Source: Burkholderia ubonensis
Lineage (GTDB): Bacteria; Pseudomonadota; Gammaproteobacteria; Burkholderiales; Burkholderiaceae
NCBI RefSeq assembly: GCF_902833085.1
Contig: NZ_CADFEB010000006.1
Span: 434,001 to 498,000 of the forward strand
Length of the DNA stretch: 64,000 bases
Direction of reading: 5' to 3'
Translations under genes and position numbers: made by a program
The notes under the pieces: model-generated
Told to the model about the DNA's origin: nothing
Databases searched by the model: none
The model's input: the letters and a program-made list of their open reading frames with translations, nothing else
Shown: piece by piece, positions 60,168 to 64,000 of the stretch
How positions within the stretch are numbered: the first letter of the stretch is position 1
How the letters are laid out: each line of letters begins with the position of its first letter

Positions 60168-61025
60168 TTGAAGAATCCATCGCTGAACGTCGAGCGCAAG
60201 GGGGTTGCCCTCTACACCCGGATTGCCAGCCTGCTGCGCGGACGGATCAGGCAAGGCGACTGGAAGCTCGGCGACCAGTTGCCACCGATTCCGGCGCTGT
60301 GCGCGTTCTACGACGTGGGCACCATCACGGTCCGCCAGGCGCTCGCCGAACTGAGCGCCGAGGGCCTCGTCAGCAGCGCCCGGGGTCGCGGCACCTTCGT
60401 CACGGCCGACTTCGCGTCGCCGCAAGACAACCCGGGCTTGCGCCATGCGATCAACGATCCGTTGAGCCTCGCGCCGGGCCAGACCGTCAAGGTGCTGCTG
60501 CGCGAGCCCGTCGACGGATTGCCGGCGGCGCTCAAGACCGGCCAGCCCGAATGCGGGGCCTACATGCGGATCCGCACGATGCATCTGCACGGCGGCGAAC
60601 CCTGCGGCGTGATGGACGTCTACGTCGCGCGCGAGACTTACGACCGTTTTCCGAAAGGCAGCGACGAACGGCACAAGATCGGCTACCTGGTCCGGAAGTA
60701 CAACCGCATCCCGCTCGTGAAGGTCCGCCAGGAAATTACCGCAGCCTATGCGGACCAGGAAACGGCCGCCCTGCTGGCATCCGGAAGCGCCGCTTGCAGC
60801 ATGGCCGACGTATTGATGCGCGCCCGGCGCTGGTGGACCGACAATGACGGGCGCATCGTCCATGCAGGGCTGTTTCTCTATCGAGCCGACATGTTCGTGC
60901 TCGATGTGACGCACGACATTTCGGGCGAGAACCGCAGCGCCGACCTGATCCCGACGGCCCACGACGATGCGCATCCGAAGCCGCAGCCGGCCCGCCGGAA
61001 AACCGGGCGAAAGCCGGCCGCCTAG
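60168..61025 (+). CDS. GntR-family regulator with UTRA domain
   Basis: 285 residues from a TTG at 60168 behind AGGAG. N-terminal winged helix (about 12-80, ALYTRIASLLRGRIRQGDWKLG and TVRQALAELSAEGLVSS) and a UTRA-type ligand domain (about 105-250). The C-terminus is basic and low complexity. Convergent with the esterase gene (7 bp apart) and carrying a shared upstream motif with it, it probably regulates that gene and itself. Confidence 0.88.
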   Translation: MKNPSLNVERKGVALYTRIASLLRGRIRQGDWKLGDQLPPIPALCAFYDVGTITVRQALAELSAEGLVSSARGRGTFVTADFASPQDNPGLRHAINDPLSLAPGQTVKVLLREPVDGLPAALKTGQPECGAYMRIRTMHLHGGEPCGVMDVYVARETYDRFPKGSDERHKIGYLVRKYNRIPLVKVRQEITAAYADQETAALLASGSAACSMADVLMRARRWWTDNDGRIVHAGLFLYRADMFVLDVTHDISGENRSADLIPTAHDDAHPKPQPARRKTGRKPAA

Positions 61026-61032
61026 CGCCGCT

Positions 61033-62277
61033 TTACGCTCGCGACACGCGTGCGCCGTCGCACATCGCGCCATAGACCCAATGTCGCAGATCCCTGCGGA
61101 TCTTGTAGGTGGTCGACGGCAGGAGCTGCGTCATGAACACCACGATCAGGTCCTCGACGGGATCGATCCAGAACGCGGTGCTGGCGCCACCACCCCAGAA
61201 ATAGTCGCCGACGCTGCCCGGCTGCATCGTGCTGGCCAGATCCTGCGTCACGGCAAAGCCAAGACCGAATCCGAGCCCCGGATAGACCGCCTCGCTGAAC
61301 GTGGATCGCGACATCTGATCGAGCATCCTGCCGCCCGGCAGGTGATTGATCGTCATCAACTCGACGGTCTTCGGGCTCAGGATCTGGCGACCGTCGATCG
61401 AACCGCGATCGAGCAGCATGCGGCAAAAACGCAGGTAATCGCCGGCGGTCGACACGAGCCCACTGCCGCCGGACGCCAGCGCCGGCATCTGCCGGAACTG
61501 GCTCGTCGCGGGATCGTCCTGCAGGATCAGGCCGCCCGACGGGCTCGGGCGATAGCATGCGCAGAAACGGTCGACTTTGTCGTCCGGGACGAAGAAGCCC
61601 GTGTCGGGCATGCCGATCGGGTCGAACAGCGCATGCTTCAGATAGTCGGCGAACGGCTGCCCCGAGATTTTTTCGACCAGATAGCCCAGCACGTGCGTCG
61701 CGACGGAATAGTTCCACTCGTCGCCCGGGGAATAGTCGAGCGGCAATTGGCTCAGGCAGTCGATCATGCCGTCGAGGCCGCCCGGGTTGGTCGGCTCGCC
61801 GAGCGCGAGTTCACGATACGCGGCGTCCACATTCGTGCGGGCCTGGAAGAAATAGGACAGCCCGGCCGTGTGGCGCAGCAGATCCACCATCAGCATTTCA
61901 CGCCCGACCGGACGGGTCTGGAATCCGCCGAGGCTGCGCGCCCCGGCGACGGCGACACCCAGGTTCTTCCACGCAGGAATGACGCTGGAAACCGGATCGT
62001 CCAGCGCGACCAGCCCCTGCTCGACCAGCGTCATGAACGCGACGCTGGTGATCGGCTTCGTCATCGAATAGATGCGGAAGATCGCGTCCTCGCGCATCGG
62101 CTTCGCGCGTTCCACGTCCATCGACCCGACGACGTTCACGTGCGCGCACTCGCCGCGGCGATGAATCAGCGTCACCGCCCCGGGCAGGCGCCCGGACGCC
62201 ACGTATCGTTCGTTCAGCCGATCGTCGAACGCCATCAGCCGCTGCGACGACAATCCAAGATGTTCCGCCCTCGTCAT
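61033..62277 (-). CDS. EstB-type serine esterase (beta-lactamase fold)
   Basis: 414 residues. The start at 62277 follows GGAGG. Ser71-x-x-Lys74 in YSMTKP and Tyr190 in NYSVATH fit class VIII esterases (EstB of Burkholderia gladioli), which hydrolyse short esters rather than beta-lactams. No signal peptide, so it is probably cytoplasmic. Convergent with the GntR/UTRA gene. Confidence 0.88.
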   Translation of the reverse strand: MTRAEHLGLSSQRLMAFDDRLNERYVASGRLPGAVTLIHRRGECAHVNVVGSMDVERAKPMREDAIFRIYSMTKPITSVAFMTLVEQGLVALDDPVSSVIPAWKNLGVAVAGARSLGGFQTRPVGREMLMVDLLRHTAGLSYFFQARTNVDAAYRELALGEPTNPGGLDGMIDCLSQLPLDYSPGDEWNYSVATHVLGYLVEKISGQPFADYLKHALFDPIGMPDTGFFVPDDKVDRFCACYRPSPSGGLILQDDPATSQFRQMPALASGGSGLVSTAGDYLRFCRMLLDRGSIDGRQILSPKTVELMTINHLPGGRMLDQMSRSTFSEAVYPGLGFGLGFAVTQDLASTMQPGSVGDYFWGGGASTAFWIDPVEDLIVVFMTQLLPSTTYKIRRDLRHWVYGAMCDGARVSRA

Positions 62278-62361
62278 GCTCACGCCTCCCTGTCCACTCA
62301 GGTTTCGACCTGCCGGAAAGCATTCCGCTTCGATCATGCGGATCACGCCGGCCGCCACTCA

Positions 62362-62388
62362 AACATTCTAAAAATAGCATGATAGCAT
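62362..62388 (-). promoter_or_regulatory. Esterase promoter region with shared GntR-type motif
   Basis: AACATTCTA (62362-62370; TAGAATGTT on the minus strand) matches the motif at 60101-60109. It is followed by the tandem repeat ATAGCAT-G-ATAGCAT (62374-62388). The region is AT-rich and lies 85-111 bp upstream of the esterase start. Confidence 0.5.
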
Positions 62389-62423
62389 TTTATGGCGCGA
62401 TCGCTTGCATTCCCTCCCGCCGC

Positions 62424-63755
62424 TCAGCGTCCTCGCGGCACCCACCCGCCGTGAAACCCCGCCGGCACGCGCCTCGGCAGATGAACGGTCGCCACCGGCC
62501 CGCGCTCGATGCAGCGCGCATCGAGAATGACGAGGTCGCTGGTATCGGTCGCGCGACGATACACCCACGCGAGCACCCAGCCGTCGTCTTCGGCGGACGA
62601 TCCGGCACGGGACACGAACACCGGCTCGCTGTTCTGGTCGCCTTCGGGCACGTCGTAACGCGCGACCGCGCGTTGCTCGAGGTCGTAGCGGACGATACCG
62701 CGAAGTTCGGCATTGGTCGGCTGTTCGGCCGCATAGAAGAATCGGTATGCGTCGCCCGTCCGGTCTTCATTGATGCGCGGCATTTCGATGCCCGCTTCCC
62801 CGATCTGCGTCTCGGCGACCGTTCCTCCGTCGAGGTCGATCACGTAGCGCCACAGCACGCCCACCGGGTTGTCCTCGAACGCGCCGGGATGCCGGCCGAC
62901 CCGCAGGAACCACGGGTATCGCACCGCATCGAGCACGATCGTCGCATCGTCCGTGTCATACGCATTCACGACGTGCTGGATGAAGCACGGCGCGATGTCG
63001 AACCAGCGCACCGCGCCGCCGTGACGCGGGATCACGCCGAGACGCGCGCTGCGCTCGTCGTGCCAGCGCAGCGGCATGCGGTGCCCGCGCGACAGCATCG
63101 AGAAGTCGTAGCCGACGTTGAGGTCGAGCAGGATGCTGTGGGTCGCGGTGATCGCCATGTCGTGCATCATCGACGGCGCCGGCACGTCGATTTCGACGTC
63201 GACGGTCTGGCGGCCCTGCGCGTCATGGACGCCGTAGCGCAGCCACGGCGCCTGCCAGTGCGCGCGGAACGACATCAGTTCGCCGGTGCGCGGATCGACT
63301 TTCGGATGCCCGGTCATGCCGCCTGCCAGCCCCGCATGCCGCGCCGGAACGTTGAACGCGCCGAGGTCGCCGTCGATCGCCAGCGGCATGCCGCCTTCGG
63401 CCAGCGCCAGCAGTTCCCCCGCGTGCCGCAGCACGTTCACGCTCGGATTGGTGTCCGGCAGCGACGCGGCCCGCTCCGGCGCGAACACGTCCGCCCAGCG
63501 CCGCGTGCGGGCCCACCGGTTGCAGTAGCCGGTCGCGCGGCCGGCCTCGAATGAAACTGCATGCAGCATCGCGGATTCCGGCCACCACGACAGCACGTCG
63601 TTGCCGGTGAAACGGCCGCTCAGCGGATTCGGGCCATTGCGCAGCAGGGTCCCGTCGAGGTCGCACGGGATGCGTCCGGTGACGCGGAGGTCATGAAGAT
63701 CGACTTCGTCGGCGACCGGCGCCACCGCGCCGCTATTCAGATCGAAGGTGGTCAT
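62424..63755 (-). CDS. Carotenoid cleavage oxygenase family protein
   Basis: 443 residues, beta-propeller of the RPE65/carotenoid oxygenase family. The four iron-binding His lie in MTGHPK, SMMHDMAIT, FIQHVVNAYD and GFHGGW, all present. It cleaves a polyene or stilbene-type double bond. Burkholderia lignostilbene dioxygenases belong here, so an aromatic alkene is as likely as a carotenoid. It starts 4 bp after the DUF2239 stop on the same strand, so the two are one operon. Confidence 0.92.
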   Translation of the reverse strand: MTTFDLNSGAVAPVADEVDLHDLRVTGRIPCDLDGTLLRNGPNPLSGRFTGNDVLSWWPESAMLHAVSFEAGRATGYCNRWARTRRWADVFAPERAASLPDTNPSVNVLRHAGELLALAEGGMPLAIDGDLGAFNVPARHAGLAGGMTGHPKVDPRTGELMSFRAHWQAPWLRYGVHDAQGRQTVDVEIDVPAPSMMHDMAITATHSILLDLNVGYDFSMLSRGHRMPLRWHDERSARLGVIPRHGGAVRWFDIAPCFIQHVVNAYDTDDATIVLDAVRYPWFLRVGRHPGAFEDNPVGVLWRYVIDLDGGTVAETQIGEAGIEMPRINEDRTGDAYRFFYAAEQPTNAELRGIVRYDLEQRAVARYDVPEGDQNSEPVFVSRAGSSAEDDGWVLAWVYRRATDTSDLVILDARCIERGPVATVHLPRRVPAGFHGGWVPRGR

Positions 63756-63759
63756 GCCG

Positions 63760-64000
63760 TCACGATTCCAGCAGATGATCGTCGGCCGCGCTCGGCGGGA
63801 TCTTGCCGAGCACGAGTGCGAGCGCGTGATCGCGCACGTCGTCGGGCCAGGCCGCGAGCAGCTCGTCCAGCCGGGCGTGGTCGCTCGCGTAAAGCGCGCG
63901 CGCCGCCTCCTCGAAGCCGGGCAGATCGCCGCCGATCGCCGACATGAAGTGATAGGCCCGATCCTTCGCCACGCGGCTGCGGTCTTCGGCCGCCCGTGCG
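63760..64000 (-). CDS. DUF2239 family protein (partial, 5' end outside window)
   Basis: The frame runs off the right edge; about 80 C-terminal residues are visible. AYHFMSAIGGDLPGFEEAARALYASDHARLDELLAAWPDDVRDHAL is the typical C-terminal part of DUF2239, a small protein family of unknown function. It ends 4 bp before the carotenoid oxygenase start, so the oxygenase is translated as its operon partner. Confidence 0.85.
   Translation of the reverse strand, partial: ARAAEDRSRVAKDRAYHFMSAIGGDLPGFEEAARALYASDHARLDELLAAWPDDVRDHALALVLGKIPPSAADDHLLES

Noticed and set aside
1-64000. Mobile elements, prophage, CRISPR arrays, rRNA or tRNA genes
   Set aside because: No transposase, integrase, repeat-spacer array or RNA gene pattern was found by reading both strands.

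Overview
This window is about 67% GC with the codon use, gene families and gene order of a Burkholderia, most likely a Burkholderia cepacia complex species. Two DUF4148 proteins, a Burkholderia-type porin, a tandem universal stress protein next to a BON protein, and many amino-acid permeases and one-domain regulators support this. The accessory, catabolic character fits a secondary chromosome, but that is inference. I see no insertion sequences, phage genes, CRISPR arrays, rRNA or tRNA genes. The two window edges cut genes (1-86 and 63760-64000).

Layout. 1-5.7 kb: outer-membrane MipA-like protein, a small acidic protein, a serine carypeptidase-type (S10) enzyme without a signal peptide, and a chemoreceptor with an amino-acid-binding dCache motif. 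6-9.4 kb: small stress proteins, a BON protein and a tandem Usp, the last two behind an FNR-type promoter. 9.4-15.6 kb: amino-acid permease, glycine-zipper lipoprotein with a coiled-coil partner, a DedA-rhodanese fusion, a zinc-ribbon membrane protein, and a second Usp. 15.9-23.4 kb: CHASE-PAS sensor kinase with a NarL-type regulator, LprI-like protein, the DUF1326-DUF2182-EamA operon, DUF4148, PilZ protein. 23.5-26 kb: PBP1a. 26.2-30.5 kb: a trans-3-hydroxy-L-proline catabolic module (dehydratase, binding protein, GntR regulator, pyrroline-2-carboxylate reductase). 30.6-33.7 kb: receiver-only protein, FNR-like Fe-S regulator and a run of small proteins, one set behind a second FNR-type promoter. 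33.9-35.2 kb: a lower-GC serine hydrolase. 35.3-38.8 kb: aromatic amino-acid aminotransferase and permease with a divergent Lrp regulator. 39-43.3 kb: secreted lytic polysaccharide monooxygenase, phosphoesterase and di-haem peroxidase. 43.3-50.1 kb: AtoE, ClC, cytosine deaminase, VOC protein, porin, DUF4148. 50.2-54 kb: LysR with divergent FUSC efflux protein. 54-64 kb: DmpA peptidase with a permease and LuxR regulator, P450 with a divergent AraC, GntR/UTRA regulator with an EstB-type esterase, carotenoid oxygenase and DUF2239.

Two themes tie the window together. The first is low-oxygen/stress response: an FNR-like protein with all four cluster cysteines is encoded here, and FNR-type boxes lie upstream of both Usp genes and the DUF1488 operon; two of these have an identical box-to-TATGCT spacing of 31 bp. 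The second is amino-acid and imino-acid scavenging: chemoreceptor, permeases, hydroxyproline module, aromatic aminotransferase and D-aminopeptidase. All regulatory sites are read by eye and none is experimentally known to me for this sequence.
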